Under the pieces are notes generated by a model that was not told the DNA's origin, did not search any database, and saw nothing but the letters and a program-made list of their open reading frames with translations. Made by a program: the position numbers and the translations under genes. From Prevotella sp. (GTDB lineage Bacteria; Bacteroidota; Bacteroidia; Bacteroidales; Bacteroidaceae), in NCBI GenBank assembly GCA_017618275.1, contig JAFZUS010000009.1:1-64000 (forward strand): 64,000 nucleotides of DNA. The letters run 5' to 3'. Shown in pieces: positions 52,921 through 61,436 of the stretch. Position 1 is the stretch's first letter, and each line of letters begins with the position of its first letter.

Positions 52921-53973
52921 ATGAACAGATATGTATTACTGGTGATGTCATTATTGGCATCACCAGTTGCTTTCTCACAAGGGCCGAACGATACGGGAAC
53001 CTACTATCAGGAGGCCGACGGCAAGAAGGGAGCGGAACTGAAGACAGCCCTCTTCCAGGTGATTAGTCCCCACGAGATGCAGTCCTATACCCCTGGTGTG
53101 TGGAATGCCATCAACTCCTACGATATTCGTGAAGACGGAAAGATCTGGGAAATCTACTCTGGCATCTCCAATTTTACGCCGAAGGAAGATCAGGACAAGG
53201 GCGCTGATATTGACAAGGAAGGCGTGGTCTATAACCGTGAGCACGCTATGCCGAAGAGTTGGTTTAATGAAGGTTCTGGTGCCACCGATTATCCGATGTA
53301 CACCGACCTGCATCATATCTTCCCTACCGACCGTGCAGTTAACAGTATACGCTCTAACTGGCCCTATGGCGAGGTGGATCCTTCAACGACTCCTACGAAA
53401 CAATCTGCGGGTGGTTTCTCGAAGTTCGGAATCTGTGACCCTTCCATTGGTTATACCATCGTAAATGGTAAAGCACGTGTTTTTGAGCCTAATGATGAGT
53501 ATAAGGGCGATCTGGCCCGTGTCTATTTCTATATGGCCACCTGCTATGAGGCGTATAAGACTGGTGGTGGTAAGGAGCGCAGTCCGAAGGACTGGGACAA
53601 AGGCGACAAGACGATGCTCGACGGCACCATCTTCCCCTTCTTCAAGGAGTGGGCGCTGAAGATGCTGCTACGCTGGGCGCAGCAGGATCCTATCAGTGAG
53701 AAGGAAATCAAGCGCAACGAGGGCATCTATGGCATTCAGAAGAACCGCAATCCCTTTGTCGACTATCCAGGCCTGGAGCAGTATATCTGGGGTACATATT
53801 CAGATGTGGCTTTCAGTTACGATAATTATACCCAACCAGAAACATCGGGTATTTCTGAAATCCAGATGACGACTCCTGTAGATGACGCTGTCTACGATCT
53901 CAAGGGTCAGCGTGTCAAGCAACCGAAGAAAGGTCTCTATATCCGCAATAAACGTAAAATCATCGTTAAATAA
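52921..53973 (+). CDS. Secreted endonuclease I (EndA/NucM family)
   Basis: This 350-residue protein has a signal peptide (MNRYVLLVMSLLASPVAFSQ), the endonuclease I domain with the beta-beta-alpha metal site (NREHAMPKSW at about 105; DLHHIFPTDRAVNSIRSNWP) and, at the C-terminus, a short sorting-like tail (YDLKGQRVKQPKKGLYIRN) ending in basic residues. It cleaves DNA, and often RNA, non-specifically outside the cytoplasm. It lies 3 bp after the OB-fold lipoprotein gene and is the last gene of that operon, with a terminator directly after it. Confidence 0.93.
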   Translation: MNRYVLLVMSLLASPVAFSQGPNDTGTYYQEADGKKGAELKTALFQVISPHEMQSYTPGVWNAINSYDIREDGKIWEIYSGISNFTPKEDQDKGADIDKEGVVYNREHAMPKSWFNEGSGATDYPMYTDLHHIFPTDRAVNSIRSNWPYGEVDPSTTPTKQSAGGFSKFGICDPSIGYTIVNGKARVFEPNDEYKGDLARVYFYMATCYEAYKTGGGKERSPKDWDKGDKTMLDGTIFPFFKEWALKMLLRWAQQDPISEKEIKRNEGIYGIQKNRNPFVDYPGLEQYIWGTYSDVAFSYDNYTQPETSGISEIQMTTPVDDAVYDLKGQRVKQPKKGLYIRNKRKIIVK

Positions 53974-53976
53974 AAG

Positions 53977-54009
53977 AATCCCGCTTCATCTGAAGTGGGA
54001 TTCCTTTTT
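53977..54009 (+). terminator. Rho-independent terminator after the endonuclease operon
   Basis: GAATCCCGCTTCA and TGAAGTGGGATTC (about 53977-54003) form a near-perfect stem with loop TC, followed by CTTTTTA. Confidence 0.85.
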
Positions 54010-54011
54010 AG

Positions 54012-54086
54012 TAGGGACACCCGGGCTCGAACCGGGGACCTCTGCAATGTGACTGCAGCGCTCTAAACCAACTGGGCTATGCCCCT
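54012..54086 (-). tRNA. tRNA-Val (anticodon CAC)
   Basis: Read on the minus strand this is a 75-nt cloverleaf. The acceptor AGGGGCA pairs with TGTCCCT (one G-T); the D-arm has GG in the loop and one C-A mismatch; the anticodon stem CTGCA/TGCAG carries the 7-nt loop GTCACAT (T33, anticodon CAC); the T-arm CCCGG-TTCGAGC-CCGGG is perfect; the discriminator is A. CCA is not encoded. The anticodon reads GTG (valine). Confidence 0.85.
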
Positions 54087-54196
54087 AAATTGCATTTGCG
54101 GGTGCAAAAGTAATGCTTTTTTCTGAAACAGCCAAATATTTCTACGATTTTTTGTTAATTCTCAATTCCCAATTCTCAATTTTCAATTTAAATGTG

Positions 54197-54204
54197 TAAC
54201 TTTG
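54197..54204 (+). promoter_or_regulatory. -7 element of the glyS promoter
   Basis: TAACTTTG lies 28 bp before the glyS start. The flanking sequence (TCAATTTAAATGTGTAACTT then TGCACGCAAAT) resembles the fba promoter region over about 40 nt. Confidence 0.65.
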
Positions 54205-54232
54205 CACGCAAATTTGCAAATATAAGTTCAGT

Positions 54233-55774
54233 ATGGCACAAGAAGATGTTTTTAAGAAGATTGTAAGCCACTGCAAGGAGTATGGTTTCGTGTTTCCCTC
54301 CAGTGAGATTTACGATGGTTTAGGAGCCGTTTATGACTATGGTCAGAATGGCGTGGAGTTGAAGAATAACATTAAGCAGTATTGGTGGAAGGCCATGACG
54401 ATGCTGCACGAGAATATCGTGGGTATCGACAGCGCCATCTTTATGCACCCGACGATATGGAAGGCTTCTGGTCACGTGGATGCCTTCAATGATCCCTTGA
54501 TCGACAACCGCGACTCAAAGAAGCGCTATCGTGCTGACGTGCTGATTGAGGATCAGATTGCCAAGTACGATGAGAAGATCCAGAAGGAAGTGGAGAAGGC
54601 TCGCAAGCGTTTTGGCGACAGTTTCGATGAGGCTAAGTACCTGGAGACCAGTGAGCGCGTGAAGGAGACCAAGGAGAAGCGCGACAATCTGCATGCCCGT
54701 TATGCTGCCGCTATGCAGGGTCCCGATCTCGACGAACTGAAGCAGATTATCCTCGATGAGGAGATTGTATGTCCCATCAGCGGAACACGCAACTGGACCG
54801 ATGTGCGTCAGTTCAACCTGATGTTCTCTACAGAGATGGGTGCCTCAGCCGATGCTTCGATGAAAATCTATCTGCGTCCTGAGACGGCTCAGGGTATCTT
54901 CGTCAATTACCTGAACGTTCAGAAGACCGGTCGTATGAAGATTCCTTTCGGTATCGCTCAGATTGGTAAGGCTTTCCGTAATGAGATCGTGGCCCGTCAG
55001 TTCATTTTCCGTATGCGTGAGTTCGAGCAGATGGAGATGCAGTTCTTCGTACAGCCCGGTACGGAACTCGAATGGTTCCCGAAGTGGAAGGAGACCCGCA
55101 TGAAGTGGCACCAGGCTCTGGGTTTCGGTGCAGAGAACTACCGTTTCCACGATCACGACAAACTGGCTCACTATGCCAACGCTGCTACTGATATCGAGTT
55201 CAAGATGCCGTTCGGCTTCAAGGAGGTGGAGGGTATCCACAGCCGTACGAACTTCGACCTCTCGCAGCATGAGAAATACTCTGGCAAGAGCATCAAGTAC
55301 TTCGATCCTCAGACCAACGAGAGTTATACGCCGTATGTGATTGAAACATCAATCGGTGTCGACCGTATGTTCCTGAGCATTATGTGTCATGCCTATGAGG
55401 AGGAGAAACTGGAGAACGGTGAGACTCGCGTAGTCTTGAAGTTACCCGCAGCCTTGGCTCCTGTGAAGTGTGCCGTGATGCCCCTGGTAAAGAAAGACGG
55501 TCTGCCCGAGAAGGCCCGCGAGATTATCGACCAGTTGAAGTTCCATTTCAATTGTCAGTACGATGAGAAGGACTCTATTGGTAAGCGCTATCGTCGTCAG
55601 GATGCTATCGGTACCCCATATTGTGTCACCGTCGACCACGACTCACTCACTGATGGTAAGGTCACACTCCGTTTCCGCGACACGATGGAGCAGGAGCGTG
55701 TCAACATCAGTGACCTCAATGCTATCATCGAGGATAAGGTTAGCATCGCATCATTACTGAAAAAACTTCAGTAG
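54233..55774 (+). CDS. glyS: Glycyl-tRNA synthetase (single-chain, homodimeric type)
   Basis: This 513-residue class II synthetase charges tRNA-Gly. Class II motifs are visible: motif 1 around GLGAVYDYGQNGVELK, motif 2 FRNEIVARQFIFRMREFEQ, motif 3 SIGVDRMFLSIM, and a C-terminal anticodon-binding domain (VKCAVMPLVKKDGLPEKA). It is the eukaryote-like alpha2 form found in Bacteroidota, not the alpha2-beta2 form. It starts behind its own promoter. The leader to the next gene is repetitive. Confidence 0.96.
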   Translation: MAQEDVFKKIVSHCKEYGFVFPSSEIYDGLGAVYDYGQNGVELKNNIKQYWWKAMTMLHENIVGIDSAIFMHPTIWKASGHVDAFNDPLIDNRDSKKRYRADVLIEDQIAKYDEKIQKEVEKARKRFGDSFDEAKYLETSERVKETKEKRDNLHARYAAAMQGPDLDELKQIILDEEIVCPISGTRNWTDVRQFNLMFSTEMGASADASMKIYLRPETAQGIFVNYLNVQKTGRMKIPFGIAQIGKAFRNEIVARQFIFRMREFEQMEMQFFVQPGTELEWFPKWKETRMKWHQALGFGAENYRFHDHDKLAHYANAATDIEFKMPFGFKEVEGIHSRTNFDLSQHEKYSGKSIKYFDPQTNESYTPYVIETSIGVDRMFLSIMCHAYEEEKLENGETRVVLKLPAALAPVKCAVMPLVKKDGLPEKAREIIDQLKFHFNCQYDEKDSIGKRYRRQDAIGTPYCVTVDHDSLTDGKVTLRFRDTMEQERVNISDLNAIIEDKVSIASLLKKLQ

Positions 55775-55778
55775 TGAA

Positions 55779-55875
55779 AAGGTAAAAAAGTAAAAAGGTA
55801 AAGAGTAAAAATGAATGCTATAAAAATATTGGTAAAGGGATGGGTAAAGGTTTTACCTTTTTACCTTTTTACCCT
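55779..55875 (+). repeat. Complementary leader and signal-peptide repeats (AAAAGGT / ACCTTTTT)
   Basis: The leader 55779-55807 is built of AAGGTAAAA/AAGTAAAA repeats. The signal-peptide coding part (55851-55875) is built of TTTTTACC repeats, the reverse complement. The two arms could pair across the start codon at 55811, hiding it in a long A/U-rich hairpin. Confidence 0.65.
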
Positions 55876-56440
55876 ATTACCTTTATTTGTCTCATGTAGC
55901 GATGACAGCGAGGAAGTCAGCGAATTTGACAACTGGGTGGAGCAGAATGATGCTGTAATCAGTCAGTGGGCAAGTTCCAATAGTTACCAGAAGTTCAAGT
56001 CATACACCAAGGATCAGGCTGTTGCTGGTAATAGCAGCGACTATATCTATGTGCGAGTCTTGGAGTCTGGTGTCGGTACGGAGAGTCCTCTCTTCAACGA
56101 TACCGTTCGCGTGGCTTACCGCCTGCGTTACATCCCCACGAAATCATACCCCGACGGCTATATGGTTGGTGAGACTTACATGGGTGATTTCAATTGGAAA
56201 ACCATTAGTGTGGCCAACTTGGCATTGACGGGTTCATTGATTGATGGTTTTAATACGGCTGTCATGAACATGCATATTGGCGACCGTTGGATCATCAATA
56301 TCCCTTACTCGCTGGGCTATGGTGATCCTTCTACTCGCGATGATATCCTGGATGGTAGCAATCTGATCTACGATTTGGCGCTTGTTGATTTCTGGCATCC
56401 AGGTGAAACTCGTCCTTCCTTCAAATCCCGTGAGAGGTAA
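55811..56440 (+). CDS. FKBP-type peptidyl-prolyl isomerase lipoprotein
   Basis: This 209-residue protein has a lipoprotein signal with Cys at residue 29 (LLPLFVSCSDD). The C-terminal half has the FKBP pattern (DTVRVAYRLRYI ... GSLIDGFNTAVMNMHIGDRWIINIPYSLGYG ... LIYDLALVDF). It would assist folding of exported proteins from the periplasmic face. The hydrophobic core of the signal (LPFYLFTLLPLF) is coded by TTTTTACC repeats. It is 36 bp after glyS and probably in the same transcript. Confidence 0.88.
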   Translation: MNAIKILVKGWVKVLPFYLFTLLPLFVSCSDDSEEVSEFDNWVEQNDAVISQWASSNSYQKFKSYTKDQAVAGNSSDYIYVRVLESGVGTESPLFNDTVRVAYRLRYIPTKSYPDGYMVGETYMGDFNWKTISVANLALTGSLIDGFNTAVMNMHIGDRWIINIPYSLGYGDPSTRDDILDGSNLIYDLALVDFWHPGETRPSFKSRER

Positions 56441-56454
56441 AGGTCGTCAAAAAT

Positions 56455-57261
56455 ATGCAGAAGTACGCAGACTATATCAAACGGATTGAGATCGACTCGC
56501 TGTGGAGCGGGAAGAAGCACATCCTTTGGGAACTCAATCCAAGGGTGAACATCCTGAGTGGCATCAATGGCGTGGGTAAGTCGACCATCCTGAATAAGGT
56601 GGTGAAGGGTCTGAAGGCTGGGGGAGAGTTTCCTTCGCACATGCTGAAAGGCGTGCGGCTTGAAGTGGTGCCGGAGGATGCTAAATGGATCCGTTTCGAC
56701 GTAATCCGCTCGCTCGACTCGCCAGTGCTCGATCTCGACACGATGGCACATGTTGATACACGCATCTCATCGGCTCTCGACTTCCAGTTGTATCATCTGC
56801 AACGCAAATACCTGGATTATCAGGTGAATATCGGTAACCGAATCATCGAACAGTTACAGGCAGGTCATGCCGACGCTGCCCAGCAGTTGTCGCTTCAGAA
56901 GAAACGCTTTCAGGATATTGTGGATGAACTCTTTGAGGAGACAGGCAAGAAGATTGTGCGGACGGAGAACGAGATACGCTTCTCGCAGATTGGCGAGACG
57001 CTGGTGCCTTATCAGTTGTCGAGCGGTGAGAAACAGATGCTGGCTATCCTGTTGACTGTGCTGGTGGAGGACAATCAGCCTTACGTGCTCTTTATGGATG
57101 AGCCGGAGGTGAGCCTCCATATTGAGTGGCAGAAACGGCTCATTGACCTTTGTCTGGAATTGAATCCTCAGGTGCAGATTATCTTGACGACGCACTCACC
57201 AGCCGTTATCATGGACGGTTGGATGGACAGCGTGACAGAGGTGAGCGACATCACTACCTAG
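56455..57261 (+). CDS. AAA/ABC-type ATPase (OLD/AriA-like)
   Basis: This 268-residue SMC/RecF-like ATPase has Walker A SGINGVGKST (about 34-43), signature LSSGEKQMLAILL, Walker B YVLFMDEPEVSLH and a terminal His motif LTTHSPAVIMDG. The insert between the two halves (about 60-185) is short and helical. Its partner, encoded downstream, has a DUF4435 domain. The pair has the same domain combination as PARIS AriA/AriB, in which the ATPase senses phage anti-restriction proteins and releases a TOPRIM-like effector. At 268 residues it is smaller than typical AriA, so the role is inferred. Confidence 0.82.
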   Translation: MQKYADYIKRIEIDSLWSGKKHILWELNPRVNILSGINGVGKSTILNKVVKGLKAGGEFPSHMLKGVRLEVVPEDAKWIRFDVIRSLDSPVLDLDTMAHVDTRISSALDFQLYHLQRKYLDYQVNIGNRIIEQLQAGHADAAQQLSLQKKRFQDIVDELFEETGKKIVRTENEIRFSQIGETLVPYQLSSGEKQMLAILLTVLVEDNQPYVLFMDEPEVSLHIEWQKRLIDLCLELNPQVQIILTTHSPAVIMDGWMDSVTEVSDITT

Positions 57262-57330
57262 GAATACCTAGGAGAACCTAGGAAAGCCTAGAAACACCTA
57301 GGAATATCTATGAATTTCTAAGAATGCCCA
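57251..57330 (+). repeat. Eight 10-bp tandem repeats (CCTAGG array) between ATPase and DUF4435 genes
   Basis: Exact 10-bp units run from the end of the ATPase gene to the DUF4435 start: TCACTACCTA, GGAATACCTA, GGAGAACCTA, GGAAAGCCTA, GAAACACCTA, GGAATATCTA, TGAATTTCTA, AGAATGCCCA. The ATPase stop TAG is itself part of a CCTAGG unit, and the DUF4435 ATG is in the last unit. It is the same class as the array at 45491-45560. Confidence 0.9.
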
Positions 57331-58325
57331 GAAGACTCAGGGATAATATCAACAACAAGTATTTCGAGGCGGCAAACGCTCTGACCTCGAAGAAGGCCCG
57401 GCATAGGATTGTGGCCTATGTCGAGAGTTATGATGATATCTATTTCTGGCGGACGGTTCTGAGCGAGTTTGAGAATGAGAAACGCTACTTCGAGGTGATG
57501 CTGCCATCGAAGATTAATCTGACACGAGGCAAGAAGTCGGTGCTGATGAATTTTCTGGAAGGCGCACCCCTAGGTCGTGACATGATTGCTTGCGTGGATG
57601 CCGACTACGACTATTTGGTGCAGGGACGCACAGCCCAATCGAGGAAGATACTTGACAGTCCGTATGTGTTTCATACATACGTCTATGCAATAGAGAATTA
57701 CCAGTGTTATGCCCCCTCGTTGCATAATGTCTGTGTCTCAGTGACGCTGAACGACCATCGTATCTTTGATTTCCGTGAATACTTCCGGCAGTTCAGCGAG
57801 GCACTGTTCCCCTTGTTCGTCTGGTCGATTATGGTGTACCGTAATGGCAACTATCCGAAGTTCTCCATCTCCGACTTCAATCGTATTGCCGACCCAGGAG
57901 GCTTCAATGTGCACAACCCGGAACCTTCAATTGCGAATGTGAAACGCAAGGTTTACACGAAAATCAACGACCTGCAACGCCAGTTCCCCGATGCAAAGGA
58001 TGAATATCTTGCCACGAAGGAGGATATCAAGGCATTGGGTGTAACGGCGCAGACCACCTATTTATATATACAGGGGCACCATCTGTTCGATACGGTGGTC
58101 TCGCCGATGTTGTCGAAAGTCTGTAACCTGCTTCGTCAGGAACGACAGAGTGAAATCTACCACGCCTCAGCCCACAAGACGCAAAAACGCAATGAGATGT
58201 CATGCTACGAGAATTCGTTGCAGGACATCAAGGTGATGCTGAAGAAAAACACCGGTTACATCACTTCAGAGCCATTCCGCCGTTTGCAGGATGATGTGCG
58301 GAAGTATCTGGAGTCAGACATGTGA
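57324..58325 (+). CDS. DUF4435 protein (TOPRIM-like, AriB-like effector candidate)
   Basis: This 333-residue protein has the DUF4435 opening AYVESYDDIYFWRTVL (about 30-45) and the acidic motif IACVDADYDYL (about 88-98), which fit the E...DxD metal site of TOPRIM nucleases. In PARIS the DUF4435 protein is a tRNA-targeting nuclease activated by its ATPase partner. Here the ATPase gene lies directly upstream across the CCTAGG array. The C-terminal half is helical and unassigned. It converges on trkH with a 5-bp gap and no terminator between. Confidence 0.8.
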   Translation: MPRRLRDNINNKYFEAANALTSKKARHRIVAYVESYDDIYFWRTVLSEFENEKRYFEVMLPSKINLTRGKKSVLMNFLEGAPLGRDMIACVDADYDYLVQGRTAQSRKILDSPYVFHTYVYAIENYQCYAPSLHNVCVSVTLNDHRIFDFREYFRQFSEALFPLFVWSIMVYRNGNYPKFSISDFNRIADPGGFNVHNPEPSIANVKRKVYTKINDLQRQFPDAKDEYLATKEDIKALGVTAQTTYLYIQGHHLFDTVVSPMLSKVCNLLRQERQSEIYHASAHKTQKRNEMSCYENSLQDIKVMLKKNTGYITSEPFRRLQDDVRKYLESDM

Positions 58326-58330
58326 CTTTT

Positions 58331-59788
58331 CTAGTTCTCTTTCCAGAAGTTACGGGTGAAGAGCACGAGCACGGTCATGATCTCCAGACGACCCATGAGC
58401 ATCAACGGACACAATAACCATTTGATGTAGTCGGGTAGTATTGACCACGACATCACAGGACCTATTTGTGTTCCGAGAGTGGGGCCGACGTTGCTCACGC
58501 AACTCAGAGCGATGGTGATGGAGTTTGTGTTGTCGATGCCGGCAACAATCATAAGGGTTGCTGTTATCAGTACCATGAACAACGTCAGCGAGAAGAATGC
58601 AAAAAGTGCAACTAACTTTGACTGAGGCACACTCATCCCGTTGATCTTGACGGGGAGAACAGCATTGGGGTGGAGGATCTGACGGAAATTGTTGCGTATC
58701 ACTTTTAATAGCATCACGCCCCTGATGCACTTGAATCCGCCGCTTGTACTTCCTGCACATGCTCCGAGATACATCACAGTTCCTAAGATGACCCATGTGA
58801 TATGGGGCCAGGTGCCTGCATCCTCATTAAACATACCAGTAGTTGTTATGAATGATACCACTTGGAAAAGTGCAGTACGGAAGGCGCGTTCCAAATCATA
58901 GTTCATACGCGTTAAGAGCAGGTACATAATCCAAAGAGTTGCTCCAATCACGACACTGATATAGAGTTTAAACTCTGAATTCGTGAAAAGCGATTTCAGT
59001 TTCATCTTGACTATACTTACATATAATAAGGTGAAATTGATGCCTGACAAGAACTGGAAGGTGATGGAAATATAGTCGATAGTAGGTGAATGGAAGAATT
59101 CCGTGCTCTCGTTGTGAATGGCAAATCCACCTGTGGCCGTCGTTGTCATGGAGTAGTTTAAAGCCTCGAACCAATTCATTCCTGCTGCCCAGTATGAGAG
59201 TCCGCAACCGATGGTAAGCAACAAGTAGATACTCCAGATCCACTTAGCCGTTGTCGAGAGTCTCGGATGCATCTTTGCCTTGATAGGGCCTGTAGCCTCA
59301 GCAGCAAACACCTTCACACTTCCCCCTACTAATGATGGCAGAATGGCGATGGTGAAGAAGACGATTCCCAAACCGCCAACCCACTGGGTCAAGGAACGCC
59401 AGAACAGGATACCGTGTGGCAGTACCTCTACATCGTCAAGAATGGAGGCTCCCGTCGTGGTAAATCCAGAGGTAGACTCGAAGAAAGCATCGGTTATGCT
59501 GGTGATGCTGCCGTGAATCAAGAAGGGGAACATACCGAAGAACGAGAAGATGACCCATACTGCCGTGACAACGATAAAGGCATCATGACGACTAAGGCTG
59601 TTTTCTGCCTTGCGTCCAGCCAATAGGAAAAGGAAGGCACTGCCAAAGGTCATCAGCATCGATAGAAGAAATGCCAGAGTATCGTCCTCGTGGAAATAAA
59701 AGGCGATAGCCACGCACCAAGCCATGAAAAATGCCTCGATGAAAAGCAGTGAGCCGATAATCTTGAATATGATGCGGAAATTTACCAA
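58331..59788 (-). CDS. trkH: Trk-type potassium uptake membrane subunit TrkH
   Basis: This 485-residue membrane protein has the repeated pore-loop pattern of TrkH/KtrB: ESTSGFTTTGASI, TTTATGGFAIHN, GTSGGFKC-type (ACAGSTSGGFKCIRG) and CVSNVGPTLGTQIG, with about ten spans. It conducts K+ (or Na+-coupled K+) inward. It follows trkA with a 7-bp overlap in the order dxs-trkA-trkH, conserved in Bacteroidales. The motifs read cleanly; no truncation is seen. Confidence 0.94.
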   Translation of the reverse strand: MVNFRIIFKIIGSLLFIEAFFMAWCVAIAFYFHEDDTLAFLLSMLMTFGSAFLFLLAGRKAENSLSRHDAFIVVTAVWVIFSFFGMFPFLIHGSITSITDAFFESTSGFTTTGASILDDVEVLPHGILFWRSLTQWVGGLGIVFFTIAILPSLVGGSVKVFAAEATGPIKAKMHPRLSTTAKWIWSIYLLLTIGCGLSYWAAGMNWFEALNYSMTTTATGGFAIHNESTEFFHSPTIDYISITFQFLSGINFTLLYVSIVKMKLKSLFTNSEFKLYISVVIGATLWIMYLLLTRMNYDLERAFRTALFQVVSFITTTGMFNEDAGTWPHITWVILGTVMYLGACAGSTSGGFKCIRGVMLLKVIRNNFRQILHPNAVLPVKINGMSVPQSKLVALFAFFSLTLFMVLITATLMIVAGIDNTNSITIALSCVSNVGPTLGTQIGPVMSWSILPDYIKWLLCPLMLMGRLEIMTVLVLFTRNFWKEN

Positions 59789-61137
59789 AGTATGCTCTTT
59801 TTGAAGAATTTCTCGATATTGTTCAGTTTCGCCTCGTGACAGAATACCATCACAGAGTCGCCAGCCTCTATCTGCGAGTTACCATTGACGAGCATGCCCA
59901 CACCGTTGCGTACCAGTCCGCCGATGGTTGCCCCCATGGGAAGCCCAAGGTCTTTTACGGGCCTCTTGGTTACCTTCGATCCTTCTGCTGCCGTGAACTC
60001 TGCCACTTCCGCATCAACGAGCATCAGCGAACGCAGGTTGTCCACGTCTGCCTCCAGCATCATCTGGAAGATGTGACTGGCTGCAATGGTCATTTTGTTG
60101 ATGATGGTACCGATATCCAGTTCCTCAGCCATCTTCACATAGTCGAGGTTCTCCACCATCGCAACAGTTTTGCGGACACCGAGTCGCTTGGCTGTCAGAC
60201 AAGCCAGGATGTTTGTCTCTGCGTTGCCGGTAAGAGCCACGAAAGCCTGGGTGTTGCGGATACCTTCTTCCTCTAAGAGTCCTAAGTCGCGTCCGTCACC
60301 ATGAATCACCATCGTATCACTGTCGCCAAGCAGTTCGTTGAGTTTCTCGCAACGCTCAGCGTTCTTTTCGATAATTTTCATGTTCATATAGTCGGGAGCG
60401 GTGAGGGCTGCACGGACAGAAGTCTTGTCGCCTCCCATCACGATGACGTTTTTCACGTCGGCATAATGCTCTTTGCCCACAATCTTACGGATATAGGGAA
60501 TATATTCCTGAGTAGTCATGAAATAGGCAAGGTCGCCTACACGCAGTTCATCGAGACCGCCCGGGATGATGGTTTCTTCGCCACGCTTGATAGCCACAAC
60601 ATGGTAGGGGTCGTCAGGGCCACAGAGTTGGCGCAGGGGCTGGTTCAGGATCTCTGCCGTCTCGCGTAGTTTGATACCGAGCAAGGTCAGTGCTCCGTCA
60701 TGCACATCCCAGCGCTGGCGCACCCACGACAGTTTCAGACCATTATTGATGTCGATGGCTGCCAACACCTCAGGATAGATGAGAGAATCGATGCCCATGT
60801 TCTTGAAGAGTTCCTTGTTCTGTGGACTTAGGTATTCGTAGTTGTCGATACGGGCCACAGTCTTCTTGGCTCCTAACTGGTGTGCAATGATACAGGCAGT
60901 TAGGTTTGTCGACTCATCTGGTGTGACACCAACGAAAAGGTCGGCATGTTGTGTACCTGCTTCTTTCAAGGCCTTGATACTGGTGGGTGAGGCGTTGTAG
61001 GTCATCACGTCGTATTCGGTGAGTGAACTCAGCCTTTCCTCATCGTCATCGATGAGCACACAGTCCTGATGCTCCCGCGACAGCAGCTTCGACAGGTGAG
61101 TTCCTACGGCACCTGCACCGACAATGACAACTTTCAT
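59782..61137 (-). CDS. trkA: Trk potassium system regulatory subunit TrkA
   Basis: This 451-residue protein has two RCK halves. The first has the Rossmann motif VVIVGAGAVGTHLSKLL and a TrkA_C domain (about 145-225); the second begins NVIVMGGDKTSVRAAL (about 230) and carries its own TrkA_C (about 375-450). It binds NAD(H)/ATP and gates TrkH. The start overlaps the end of the dxs C-terminal frame by 4 bp (ATGA) and its end overlaps trkH. Confidence 0.94.
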   Translation of the reverse strand: MKVVIVGAGAVGTHLSKLLSREHQDCVLIDDDEERLSSLTEYDVMTYNASPTSIKALKEAGTQHADLFVGVTPDESTNLTACIIAHQLGAKKTVARIDNYEYLSPQNKELFKNMGIDSLIYPEVLAAIDINNGLKLSWVRQRWDVHDGALTLLGIKLRETAEILNQPLRQLCGPDDPYHVVAIKRGEETIIPGGLDELRVGDLAYFMTTQEYIPYIRKIVGKEHYADVKNVIVMGGDKTSVRAALTAPDYMNMKIIEKNAERCEKLNELLGDSDTMVIHGDGRDLGLLEEEGIRNTQAFVALTGNAETNILACLTAKRLGVRKTVAMVENLDYVKMAEELDIGTIINKMTIAASHIFQMMLEADVDNLRSLMLVDAEVAEFTAAEGSKVTKRPVKDLGLPMGATIGGLVRNGVGMLVNGNSQIEAGDSVMVFCHEAKLNNIEKFFKKSILW

Positions 61138-61436
61138 ATCTTCTTTATTGCTTTGATGATGCTTTCTTTATCTAACCCGACAATCTTCTGCAGTTCAGAC
61201 ACGGAGCCGTGCTCCACGAAGTCTGTATCAGGCATGCCTAATCGGATCACTTCCGGATGATAGCCGTGGTCGTTCATCCATTCCAGTACGGCAGAACCGA
61301 GACCTCCGGTCCTGACACCGTTCTCAACGGTGATGACACGCTGGAACCGTTCTGCCACCTCTTGCAGGATGGACTCGTCGATGGGCTTTAGGAAACGCAT
61401 GTCGTAGTGGGCAATTGTGCATTGTGCATTGTGCAT
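61134..61436 (-). CDS. dxs: C-terminal part of DXS, in a different frame from the N-terminal part
   Basis: This 100-codon frame contains the missing end of [16 protein letters not shown], then the C-terminal transketolase domain ([20 protein letters not shown] ... DFVEHGS). It is shifted relative to the upstream part at the ATGCACA heptamer tract. Its first ATG (61436) is supplied by the tract itself. It could be made by re-initiation or not at all; if the tract had one or four copies it would be fused in frame to the rest of DXS. Confidence 0.85.
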   Translation of the reverse strand: MHNAQCTIAHYDMRFLKPIDESILQEVAERFQRVITVENGVRTGGLGSAVLEWMNDHGYHPEVIRLGMPDTDFVEHGSVSELQKIVGLDKESIIKAIKKI

